From Diphasiastrum complanatum (Eukaryota; Streptophyta; Lycopodiopsida; Lycopodiales; Lycopodiaceae): 64,000 bases of DNA. Below, piece after piece: positions 35,293-46,000 of the stretch (position 1 is the first letter of the stretch; each line of letters starts with the position of its first letter). The stretch lies in the NCBI GenBank assembly GCA_029204225.1, contig CM055110.1, positions 43,567,862 through 43,631,861 on the forward strand. Direction: 5' to 3'. The notes below the pieces were generated by a model. The model worked only from the letters and a program-made list of their open reading frames with translations, did not search any database and was not told the DNA's origin. A program made the position numbers and the translations under genes.

Positions 35293-36934
35293 TACTGGTG
35301 CAAACACCCAGACTTGGGAGTGAGCATGGATTTCCAATATGGTTGGGTATTGAGTCTGATTCTTAGACTGTGGCAAGCTGTATCCTATTTAGTAGGTAGT
35401 AGGCCCATGTCAAGTTAGTCCTCAATGAGCCTTGGCCCTTTAAAACTTCAGTCTCGACTCTCGACTCTCTTATAGTTAGCATAGACTCAAGATTCAAGAT
35501 TGGAATCTGGACAGTCAAGACTCAAGACTCAAGACTCAAGCCTCAATGGGGACCTTCTTTCATTGACAATTGTACTATGTCGTATGTACTATGTGCTATG
35601 TGCTATCATCTATGTAGTCTGTTGACAGTTGAATGTCCATTGTTCAGTGTTAACAACTACAACTTACAGGTGATACTAGATAGAAACTTGAAATTGAAAG
35701 TTGAAACTAACTATTAACATTTACGATTTAAACTTTACCTGTAGGTCCACCGCTTTGTCCCCGATGTGCCACTGTTTGCATTGATCCCATGAGGGATCCC
35801 TAACCTTCGGAATCGTAGTACTTAGGCTAGTCCTAATTCCTATCTAATATTACTATCTAAACTCTAACCTATCCTATTTAATATAATCTATTATCTTTCA
35901 AAATTCAGTGTTCACTCCCAACCTTGAACCTACTTACTACTTAATACTTACTAAGACTTTCTAACTTCTAACGCACTCCCTCCTGAGTCCTCTCAAGCCT
36001 CACACTCCTAAATTCTACATTATTAGTAATGAAATTATGAATGCCTCTAAGCTCTCTCCCTCTCCCTCACACTCACACTCACACTCTCTCTCTTACACAC
36101 ACACTCCCTCTCACTCCCTCTCAACTTTCAAGACTCATTCCTACCAATTTCCAAATTCCAATGATGATTGCAACTCTCAATGGCAAAATCTAAATCAAAC
36201 AACAAAAAGCCCCCTCTCCTCTAAGATCTTCTCTCACTACCTCCTTTTCTCTTACTACCTCCTCTTCTCTCACTCACTCTCTCTCCTCTTCTCCCCTCTT
36301 CTCAGTTGTTAACTGATCCTGAATTGCTAATCCCTAGCCAATATCTATTGATCCCAGATCAGATCCAATATATGTCTACAACTTGTGATCCCTAACTCTT
36401 ACATTAGTGATCCCTAATTATGATCTCCTGAGTCCAACTTGGCCCTTGCAGCTGTAACTTTTGTCCATACATCTGTGGGCCATAGCCCAAAGGCCTCAAG
36501 ACCGCTCAACCTTTTGACACACCTCCTCCTTGTTAGCCCGAGACTCAAGTCTCTCTCCTTGGCTCTGTCTACAAAAACCAGTTGTACCATAGCTTGTTCT
36601 GCCATCCCTCGAGAATGCATCCTCCTTTGATCCCTTACAAGTCTCTCTGGATCTTTTCCCTATTGTGCAGCCTGTCACTCCCTTTACTTTCGTTCTTCCC
36701 TTTATGTTCACAATTTTTACTACACATCCCACGTATGATGTCCACGAATCACTTTAAAAATTCTTGATTCATCGACCTGTTCTACAAATTTGGTGATCAT
36801 CTCCTCATCAAGAGAAAAATGTGCAATTGTCTTCTTGACATGAGCTTCGAGTATCTGTCATACGGCCTTCTTTGCATGGCCTTCACTTGAGGAACCAATA
36901 ATTAAGTTAGTATGAGATGGTGACGGTGACTTTT
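35291..36934 (-). other. Region with hAT-like fragment and CT-rich DNA, no intact gene
   Basis: Minus strand at 35805-35735 encodes RDPSWDQCKQWHIGDKA, resembling the start of a BED finger in hAT transposases (compare RDPVWDHV at about 40330). The flanking plus strand is rich in TCCTAACT and CTCTCACTC units (35820-36300), as at 40340-40660. A tract of ACTCAAG repeats lies near 35490-35545. No complete coding region is seen. Confidence 0.45.
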
Positions 36935-37242
36935 TTATTTTTCTGTGCAATCATGAAAAAGTGTTGTGAGTCCATCTGACGGTATCATAGAAACATCAAT
37001 TGTCTCGATTGCATAGATAGCACAAAAACCTTCTAAATGAAAATTGAGCACCACATTGCTTAGAACTACTTCTATGCCGATTCCTATGTACCTCCACATT
37101 TTTAAAAATCCTGGCTCGATCTTGAAGCTTGCTCTGCGGAACATAACCTGGTACATACGATTGAAAGCAAGATTCTCAGTGGCTACTCTAAAAGGCATAT
37201 ACCATAATAATTGACAGTTTGATCTACAACGTTTCTTCCTAC
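36935..37242 (-). pseudogene. Fragment resembling the N-terminal region of a DUF659 hAT transposase
   Basis: Minus-strand reading includes MPFRVATENLAFNRMYQVMF. This matches the pattern of the conserved segment after the BED finger in plant hAT transposases, where a PFxVVxNxxFxxM motif is typical. It begins directly after the donor of the 37371-37243 exon. There is no start codon or flanking domain, so it is a fragment inside the host intron. Confidence 0.5.
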
Positions 37243-37371
37243 CTTGGAAAAGAAACGCGTCAGTCACACTGTTTGGTTCAGCATGGGTTGCTAGCAATGT
37301 CCCTTCTTTGATTTCATTGTTCACCATAAAGTTAAACATTCCCTTGGAGATGTTCCAGGAATTAGCAGGCA
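37243..37371 (-). CDS. Module 1 exon: C-terminal part of a degenerate SET domain
   Basis: A 129-base exon bounded by acceptor TATCACAG and donor GTAGG. Its translation has KGMFNFMVNNEIKEGTLL followed by THAEPNSVTDAFLFQ. It aligns with module 2's DGKLEIVARRHLKKGEQLF, SFGPRSNDNLFLYYG, and ends in the same splice phase (1). The conserved tyrosine of the final LYYG-like motif is replaced (FLFQG). It joins the 37652 exon in phase (TA then V). Confidence 0.68.
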
Positions 37372-37651
37372 CTGTGATAATTAAAAAAAGAAGCATGAAA
37401 AACGAAGACATGCAGTGTTGCACTGGGTGCATCTTGGTCAAAAAACCACATGCACCCTGAATATAATGATGCAAGATATAGAGTTAGTGAGGAGTAGGAG
37501 AATAAGTTAAATGCAAGCATAATAAAAGACTGGAGTCGTGAGAAAAACCTTAATGGACACTAACAATTTGAGAACATTCTAAGATAGGATAGATGTCACA
37601 TGCAGCTGGAGTGTTGCAGCACATGTTTTACAAGTATTATCAGACGCTTAC

Positions 37652-37780
37652 CTGCTGTTTTTGATTTTGGAAAACTGCTGTAAATAGGAATCAGCAAGTG
37701 TTTGAGGGAAGGAACCATTCTCTGGTTAAGAACTTGCTTCATTTCACATGCAGAGCTGTAAACAACAGATACAGCCCATG
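37652..37780 (-). CDS. Module 1 exon: central part of a degenerate SET domain
   Basis: A 129-base exon between acceptor TTTAGCAG and donor GTAAGC. It starts with the same phase as the module 2 exon at 1748 and with WAVSVVYSSAC, matching WAATMIHSRAF. Where module 2 has VMMPYMDMINHH, this exon reads LLIPIYSSFPKS, so the Asn-His pair of the SET active site is absent. Its reading flows into the next exon (37371) without a stop. Confidence 0.65.
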
Positions 37781-37976
37781 CTGCTAAACAAAAAATGACA
37801 CACAAACCAAAGATTCAGAGTTTCATTTGCCAGCATGAATTGTTAAAAATAAACAAACGAAAGCTATGCAGACAATGAAATGATGCAAAGAAGCACATTC
37901 AAAACACATTTCATGAGTTTCAAGTGACACATGATGGACTTCAAAGTTCTTACTATCTTGCAGATTGCAGTATTAG

Positions 37977-39017
37977 CAAGGTTACAAGCCGATTCGAACC
38001 GATTCGAACTGATTCGAATCGGCTAGCTCGGTCGAATCAGGAAAAGGTTCGAACATTTTTTTAAATTGATTCTAAATTTGAACCTCGATTCCAACATGCT
38101 GATTCTCTGAAAATCTGAAATCTCCCCCCCCCCCCCCCCCCCCCCCCCCCTTATTATTTCTGCTTTTCTTGTGAGATTTGAAAGAGATTAGGGGTTTTTT
38201 CAAATCATTTTGGTAGGAGCTTAATGCAAGGTTCTAGTCTTTTGTTTAGTGATTCAAATAAGATAGAAATAACAAAAAAACACTATGATACATTCTTGAT
38301 TAGATCCAAGGCTGCCAGAAACCATGAGGGCCAAAAATGCAGCAGAACCGGTTCGAACCGGTACCTAATGATTCAGTGGTTCGATGCAACCTTGAGTATT
38401 AGAGAGTGATTTTTCTGCAAGTATCTTATGAACGTACTAAATCAAGAACATGTGTGGTTACCAAGTCTATGTATCATCGAAACATTTGTTTTCCTTATCC
38501 ATTTGAGAGAATATAGAAATACTAAATAATGGCATTTGGGGCACTGAACTAGGAGATCCAAGCAAACTGCAGACAGCGTCTATAGTTATACCCTGAAAAT
38601 TGGGTCTCATTGCTTACACAACAAAAGAGTAATTCTAAACATTGATCATTCTATCGCTTTTGGTCCGCTAATGACTCATGATGTTGACTTTGGCATTTTT
38701 CAGAATACATCATTCATATTTGTTTGATTGCAGAAGTTTTTGTTCGCAGCTCAAATTGCTCAATGCACAAACATGTAGACAAATCGATGCATGTGTCACG
38801 AACACAATAATTACTAGTAGTAATATATAGAGCATTGTAAATAGCATTTAAAAAGTGTTTTTATAAGAAAGGTTTAGGAACTAAACAAACCAAAAAAAAA
38901 AACACTTTTTTTTTCCGGTTCAAACCGTTTTCCGGTTCAAACCGGCCTGGCCGGCAGGCCGGTTCAAATTGGTTTGAACCGGAGAATCAGCTCGATTCGA
39001 ATAGGCTGATAACCTTG
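37977..39017. mobile_element. Non-autonomous hAT-like element with inverted termini
   Basis: Left end CAAGGTTACAAGCCGATTCG and right end (inverted) CAAGGTTATCAGCCTATTCG match at 17 of 20 positions. Inside both ends are many GGTTCGAAC/GGTTTGAACC repeats in both orientations, as in hAT subterminal regions. The interior codes for nothing recognisable and holds a 27-base C run (38124-38150). A clear 8-base target duplication was not seen. It lies in the host intron between the 37780 and 49028 exons. Confidence 0.65.
38124..38150. repeat. Poly-C run (27 bases)
   Basis: Uninterrupted C tract inside the hAT-like element. Its length may reflect assembly or sequencing slippage. Confidence 0.9.
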
Positions 39018-39769
39018 TGTCACAGGCTGTTGAACCTATTGACTTTCTGAGACTAGAATGTTAGAAAACCAACTTGCTCACACAAGTTACCCAAGACAAG
39101 ATTCCTACTGTCGTTAGACAATAGTCATACACATGAAAGAGAACACAAACAACAATGATGAAGCAATGATGATCAGATGTACTCAAACTATGTCTACTTG
39201 CAAATGGACTAGGGCACACTACATACTTATAGACTTTGGCATCAAGTCTCTATGCCAATAATGAAAAAGCAATTGCCTAATTGTTCTCTCTATATCTATA
39301 GCAAAACGTCTGCTCCAAATCAAGCACCAGAATCTCAAACTTGTTGGTATTTTGAATACCAAAAAGATTGACTGCTGGTTAAGCTACGTGACAACAAGAA
39401 TCTGAGGAAAGAAACACAAAGGCTTTGTGGGAAAATGACTGTCCCAGCCAGTCTACGTAGGTTGTTTATATATGCAAAAGAGAAGTGTACATTCCAAGAA
39501 GAGGATACAGTGTGGATAGTGGACATCAAACTAACACACCTCCTCTACTGAAGTTTTGCTTACCAAACCTACAAGCTCTCCCTTAAGCAAAACTATCTAA
39601 TAAACTGTAATCGCTTCTTGGACTATATCTCAAAATCCCTCACAAGAATCTGAGATGTTTATATTTCCCATCAAATGCCTTCTTCTCTTCAAACTTCAAA
39701 GTTCAACCTAGATGCGCGAATTGTAGAAGTTACTACTAAGCAACAACTTGTAACTAGTTACTAGGATAT
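39018..39769. other. Intergenic/intronic sequence, nothing recognised
   Basis: About 750 bases between the hAT-like element and the hAT transposase fragment. Short open frames only, no motif recognised on either strand. Confidence 0.5.
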
Positions 39770-40350
39770 ACCTGCAATGTCCTCAATCAGGAGGTCAATG
39801 TTGTGTGCACAGCGCATGGAGTCCAAAAGATAGTGGGTTAAATTTCCATCACTAAATCCCCCATGGCTTTGCAATTTGCGACATCATCAATAATGATTTG
39901 CACGACATTTTGAGGCCTCAATAGCTTGCGCGATGTGCATGATGCCTAGCAGCTGATCCTATTGCAACAAAAGAAATCTAAAAAATTTAATCACTACAAG
40001 TGACAATGCAAATTCATCATACACATTGCAAAATTCAAAATTCAAAAGCAAAAGTCTAAAGAATCAGCTCATATGACACTGACATGTAGTGATAGTCGGA
40101 GGAACGATCTCCTCTCTTTGAATAGCTCTTGGTCTTGCAATCATGCTTGAGAGCCCCAGAGGTGCTTGTGGGCATAATCCGATCTCATAGCCAGACAAAC
40201 AAAGGAGGTCTACTCAAATACGCACTGGACCGCCTGTGTAGCTCACACGACAATAATTGCACGTCCATCGTTTTGTGCCCGAGCTCCTATATGCTGAAGC
40301 AACTATGACATGATCCCATACAGGATCTCTAGTTCTCACCATGACTCCCA
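39770..40350 (-). pseudogene. hAT transposase fragment: BED finger and DUF659 core
   Basis: Minus strand near 40340-40220 reads RDPVWDHVIVASAYRSSGTK, then RWTCNYC, a BED-type finger equal in layout to GTRRWRCLHC of the gene at 5647. Minus strand near 39940-39775 reads VVQIIIDDVANCKAMG, then TPCAVHNIDLLIEDIA, the DUF659 core. The two parts are about 250 bases apart, with stops between. It is a decayed copy related to, but distinct from, the element at 4.7-8.8 kb. Confidence 0.72.
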
Positions 40351-42680
40351 ACTCCTAACTTCTAAATTCTAACTCCTAACTCTCAACTCCTAACTCCTAA
40401 GCTAACTCCTAACTCTCCTAACTACTAGCAATCCTCTCACCTCTATTACCTAACACTAAATTCTAACACTCCTAACAAATCTACTACCTCAAACTAAATT
40501 CACAACTTCACACACACATGTCTTGCCTAAATTCACACCAACACCTGCTTCTATTCTCTTTCTTAACTCCTAGCTCTAGAGCCTCTCCTTCATTTACCTA
40601 ATAGTAGTGGCTAATACTACTAAATACCAAAGTTCTAACTTCTCGTAACTCCTATTCTAATTTCTCTCCTTCATAGTGCATTTAACAATGATCAATTCTT
40701 TCTGATTCAAATCAGGACTGTTCGATTCATTGACGAATTGCAATTCATGGAAACACTAATAGCATGGAATATGAAGATCCACCCAATACCTAAACAAAAT
40801 CGTATAGAACAAAATAATACATTTTTCCATTTAGCCAAAGTTTGACTTTTGTAATATCTCAACCAAAGTTCCAGGTGTCGTGGTACGGCACGGGTGCCGT
40901 GGGTGCCGTAGAAGTTGATCTCAACTTCTAGAATGTCAAAATGAACCATAAGGGTCTTAATAAACTTCTAGTAGCAAAAAACAAGTAGATCTAATCAACT
41001 TTTTGGAAGAAAACCTTGGAGCATGAATAATAATATCCTTTTGACCAAAAAATTGGCTTAGTGATAACTTTTTGTATACATCTGATATTGAAGAATTGCC
41101 TATTTTGATAGAAAAGCCCAAGTGAAACTCCCACAAACATGATAATTTCCTAATTTTGACATCATGAAATATCTTAAAGGATGTTGGAAAAGAAGGAGAT
41201 GATAGAAAAGGAGGAAAAAACTTACCAAACTCACTAAATTTGGCTCCAGCAGTCTCTTCATGTTGCAAAGCTTGAAAGGAATCAAGTAAGAACTTTCTTA
41301 TTGATAGAACTTCATCTTTTATCCATGTGTCTTGAAGATTTTTTAGCTCCTATCACCATTGTTCAAGCATATTCATCACCAAGTACACTAGTGGATGAAA
41401 TGTTGCCATGGGAAATTAGAAATTAACTTGCTAAATCAAAGATCCCATAATGCCTTTGTAATTACTATGACTAGGATAGCTCTTCTATCACTTACCATGT
41501 TTGAGAAAAAGATAGGCAAGGCTATGAACCTTGGCAAGGTTCTAATGTATAGGCTCCAGTGCGATAAAACTCCTTTGGCCCTGATTCATATTCAAACTAA
41601 TTGATCATATCATCAATAGCTTTGAAGTGACACATTGCATGAAATTCAAATTTCTTTAGAAGATATGAATTACCTTTCTCGCAAAAGCTTTGTTGCCAAT
41701 TGTATTTCCCATGGAGCTCCCATCAAAGATATGGGATCTTCATTTGCAATGGCATCTGACATGCATAGCCCTAGCTACTACCACAAAGACCTTTATTTGT
41801 CTAAAAAATATACATCTTAAAAGGATCAAAAGTGCATAAATAGCATGTGCAAAAGAGAAGAACTACCATGTGACAAGGATCTACGTTTGGTGCTAATATC
41901 ATAGCACTTGCACACCACTTACATGGGTTAAATCTACTATAGCTCAATAACTTGTTTTCATAGAATGATTTGGGAAGAGGAAAAAAAAAAGAAGAAGTTC
42001 AAGAAGCTATAAAAAATAATAAATAGCATGAAAAAAGGATAAACCATAAAGGAGAAGCAAACTTGAATGAGTTTTCATGTTCAAATACTAATAATTTGAT
42101 CAACACTCATTTTGGAAGATTTGCAAGTCTATATATGCCATCAGAAATTGTGATTACTTGACATGAATGACGATGTTGGACCTCAATATATATCACATTA
42201 TGAAGCATCCCATGTCAATCTTCCAAACAATTGTGTTGATCAATTCCCAATACAACCAAAAAGTGACTTTCTGAGTAAGCTTACTACAAGACTAGATTCA
42301 AAAGAGTTTGAATCAAGATTCAAATCGAGATCTTAAGTTATTGAAAGATTTAAATTGAGAAAGTATCAAACTACATAGTTTGAGTCAACAGAGTTCTCCT
42401 AGTTTGTGTTGCTATTCTCGATTGAACTGGAACTTCCTACTAAACATAACCCACTTCTTCCCTACATTCATGCCATTCCAATTTTGGATGTTTTTGATGT
42501 GTATCTAAATAGTTGTGAATTCTCTGCAATTCCATGTAAGGGAAAGCTCCTTAAGATCCTGCTTACAAGACAAAACAATATAGATCACACTCTGGAGAAA
42601 CCACCCAACCAAGGTGAAGCTACCGATCAATCCAAAAACTTCACCCCCAAGCCAAGGATTAGGAAGCAAGAGTAGAGAGA
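40351..42680. other. AT-rich region without recognisable genes
   Basis: TCCTAACT-type short repeats occupy about 40340-40660. Beyond them the sequence is AT-rich. Minus-strand frames near 41000-41330 (for example HEETAGAKFSEFGKF) stay open over 100 codons but match nothing I know. The missing module 1 SET exons were looked for here without success. Confidence 0.5.
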
Positions 42681-42689
42681 GAGGACTTG

Positions 42690-43880
42690 GCAATGAATTA
42701 CCAAAAGAATGGTGGAGAAGGGCGGGTTTGTAGTATGACATGGCATAGACCTAGCTTCTCACCTTTTGCCTCGCTAATCATTCTAGTAATAAAGAAGGAT
42801 GAGTCTTGGCGTGTGTGTGTGGATTATCGAGGTCTTAATAAGATAACTATTAAGCATCATAGAATTGCCACGTAATGATGACTTGCTTGATGCTCTTCAT
42901 GGTGCTCCTGTGTTTAGTAAGATATACTTGAATAGTGGGTATCATCAGGTTAGAGTTCGTGAAGAGGATGTTCATAAAACTGCCTTCCGAACTCGGTTTG
43001 GTCACTCTGAGTATCTCTTGTGATGCCCTTTGGTTTAACTAACACCCCAGCTACATTCATGATGCTGATGAATGATGTGCTTTGACCATATATGGGTAAG
43101 TTTGTTGTAAACTTTATTGACGATATTTTGACTTACAATGCAAGTGAGGGAGGAAATTGAGTATCTAGGTCATATTGTGACTGCTGATGGAGTAAGACCA
43201 AATCCTAAGAAAGTTGTTGTGATCGTTGCGTGGCCTGTGCTAGCTGATTCGACAGCATTGCAATCCTTTCTAGGGTTGGCGGTGTTTTGTAGAAAATATG
43301 TTAAGATTACTCCCGTACCGCAACACCTTTGACTAATTTAACTTAAAAGAACAAGTTTGTTGAGTGGACTAAACTGCAGCAAGCAAGCTTTGATCAATTA
43401 AAGTAGGCAAGAAGCTCACCTCGGCACAGCGGAATTATCCAACTCATGAGAAAGAGTTGTTTGCCATAATCCATGCTGCCCTTATGGATAAGCTTGACCG
43501 GTTGAGAATGAGCAGTACTGATCATCCTGAAATAGAATGTCAAACTGAGAGAGTTAACCAAACCATAGAGGACATGCTTAGGGCGTACGTAAAGTGTTAA
43601 AGTAAACATAATGGGAAAAATACTTGCCACTGTTGGAGTTTGCTTGTAATGATAGAAACAAGGCTTCTACTAAAATGAGTCCCTTCAAATTGAACTATGG
43701 TTTTAGGCCAACTAGTCCAATTACTATGGGAATGCCTCATAGAGTGCCTAGTGCTGTAAAATTTCTATGTCACATGGTACAGATGCTTGAGTTCGCAAGA
43801 AAAATATGAAATAGGCAATGGGTCGCGCAAAGACATTTGCTGATCAGGATCGCACGCCAAGAGAGTTCGAGGAAGGAGAC
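42690..43880 (+). pseudogene. Highly deleted A-type gypsy pol fragment
   Basis: Plus strand. RT pieces ([19 protein letters not shown] at about 42800, YLGHIVTADGVRPNPKK at about 43160), then an RNase H trace (NYPTHEKELF near 43435), then integrase pieces (RVNQTIEDMLRAYV at about 43560, FKLNYGFRPTSPITMGMPHR near 43700). Order is correct, but large deletions and frame changes separate the parts. The family is that of element A (FELNYGFRPLSPAIIGIPHR). Confidence 0.82.
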
Positions 43881-43889
43881 ATGGAGTTT

Positions 43890-45329
43890 CTCCTGATTGC
43901 AAAGTACTCAGCTTTGCTTAAGATATGGAAGTGCTATAAGTTATCTCTGTGTTATTGTGGATCTTGGACATCTTGAGAGTCGTATCGATCGTGTTCTTTC
44001 TAGCCTTGAGACTATACTACCACAAGGGAATACCACCCCCCCAGACATTCTTCATCGTCTTGGTAAAGCACCTTTATTTCCTATTTTGAGTATGCCTACT
44101 CCTGCTCCATCTCCATCTTCAGGAGGTGCTTTTGGTAGTATGTTTGGTCTCCCTTCATATAGTGCTAGCCCTTATGGGTCTCCTTTCGGGTCTTGTGTAC
44201 CACCACCTAGATTTCCCTCCGCACCACCAGGATTTCCTTCTCCTACTTTTTCAGGTCATCCTGAGCCCCATTTTGCTCGTGATTTTTGTGATCGCATCCA
44301 ACTTACTACTTATTCTGGTTCGTCTGACGGGAATATCTTGGAAAATTGGTTCTCTAAATAGAAAAACCTATTTTCTTATGTATCCCAAGGCTGACACCCA
44401 AAAGTGCAGTTGGCTGCATTACATTTAGATGGTCGAGCTCAGACTTGGTGGCGTGCCTAGCGCTCTGAGCCTACTTGTGAGGGGTTATATATATGGCCTA
44501 CTTTTCATCATGATCTTCGTATGGCTATGATTGACCCACAGTGGTTGGTTCGCCAACGTGATTTGTTTCGTAGCCTTCGCCATCTAGTGATTTGACTGCT
44601 TATATTGATCAGTTTGCTGAGCTTTCCTACCTTTTCATTGATCTTCATCCTACAGAGCTTATTTCACATTTTATTGCCGATCTTAGAGGCTCCTTACAAT
44701 ATGATGTCTCATATTTTCAGCCAACTACTCTCTCAGATGCAATCTCCTTGGCTACTACCTTGCAGCATAAGTATCCTGAGTTATCCACTTCTTCTAGTTT
44801 TTCTCGCTCTCATTCCACTGCTTCTCCTACTTTGGATTCTTCTACTACCGTTCCTCCTCGCCCTCCTACACCCTGTCTTGCCTTTGTTCGATGTTATTCA
44901 GCCGAAGAGTTCGCTGAGATTCAGCTGTAAGAGTCCAGATCCTCTAACCCGTGATTGCCAACAGCAGTCTCCTGGTCCTCCTACCGCTGTTTTTTACCAT
45001 GAGGCTCTTACTCCTGATGATTCTGATGTTTATATCCAGATTCTTGATACTCCTAACCCACAATCTGTTGATGAGCCGGCTAACCCGCTTCCTGATGATC
45101 CTGCTTCCGCCGCTTGCCATGCACAGCTTGCTTATGCTACTTGGGCTGGGCGTCCTGGTCCTCGTTCTATTCGGTTACGTGTCCGCATTTTGGGGCGAGA
45201 GTATATTGCTTTGGTGGATACTGGCAGTACACATTCATTTATTAGCAGTTACATTTCCACTAGGATTCGTGCTACACCTATTTCTGCTACACAGTCTCTC
45301 AGTGTCGAGGTTGCTAGCTCACATTCTTG
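43890..45329 (+). pseudogene. F-family gag and protease fragment
   Basis: Plus strand. Gag begins around HLESRIDRVLSSLE and continues through EPHFARDFCDRIQLTTYSGS and, after a frame break near 44360, AYIDQFAELSYLFIDLHPTE. The zinc knuckle is damaged (a stop near 44929, then CKSPDPLTRDC). The protease reads LVDTGSTHSFISSYISTR and the match ends at SVEVASSHS (about 45327). There is no RT. The right edge meets the opposite-strand B-family fragment directly. Confidence 0.85.
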
Positions 45330-46000
45330 AACATCATGCTCTCCATGCAACTGGATCTCTCGACCTTTATGCTGAAAGCTGAGGGTGTTCTCCTGATAAT
45401 TTCTGTGGAGGGAAGGTCCTAAATTGTAGAGCCAATCTCTCCCGAGAACAATGTCTGTGCGATCCAGGTGCATTATCTGAAAGTTTATTTCATCTTGGTA
45501 CCCCTGAAAACCAAGATTCAAATTACTTACCATAGTTTCCCATATTTTTTTATCTTCACCCTTAGCTAGTGAAACTATGTACCTATGCTGACTAGGTACT
45601 TCTGGTAGTTTAAGCTTTTTAACCAGGGTGTAGTTGATGAAATTATGGGTTGCCCCATCATCAACCATAACTCTTACTGACTGGTTACCAACTTTCCCGT
45701 GCATACGTACTAGGTCATGTGGCCCAAAGCTGAAGGGTCTCGCTAGCATTACAGAGGTCAGCTGGCAACAATGTTCATGATCTTCATGATACACTTTGAT
45801 CTCGAAAACTGCCGAGTCACGGGGGAAACATACAGTCTGAACAAGATGAACTTGTTTCTTATCTTTTTTATCCTTTTTAGTGAAAGGCCCCTTGGGACAC
45901 TGTCTGACTGTGTCCCTTGCCCATACACACAAAGCACAAACGTTCTTGTTTGGCTTTCTCAAAATCTTCTGTTTTTAAGGGCTGTATGAGTGAAGGGCAT
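45330..46000 (-). pseudogene. B-family zinc-knuckle and protease fragment
   Basis: Minus strand, starting in the region just before the knuckle. A deletion (KNVCALC in one frame, ARDTVRQC in the other) breaks the CCHC. The protease ([16 protein letters not shown]) and the region up to [11 protein letters not shown] are intact and very close to element B. It ends abruptly at 45330 against the plus-strand F-family fragment, so both pieces are cut shortly after their protease. Confidence 0.88.

Noticed and set aside
35237-36330. CRISPR-like or satellite array in the GA/CT-rich region
   Set aside because: Simple microsatellite and low-complexity DNA, with no spaced unique segments.
44605-45382. 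Leu-rich open frames at 44605-45330 and 44951-45382
   Set aside because: The first crosses from a hydrophobic shadow frame into the real gag-protease frame; the second is a hydrophobic shadow of it. Neither is a membrane protein.
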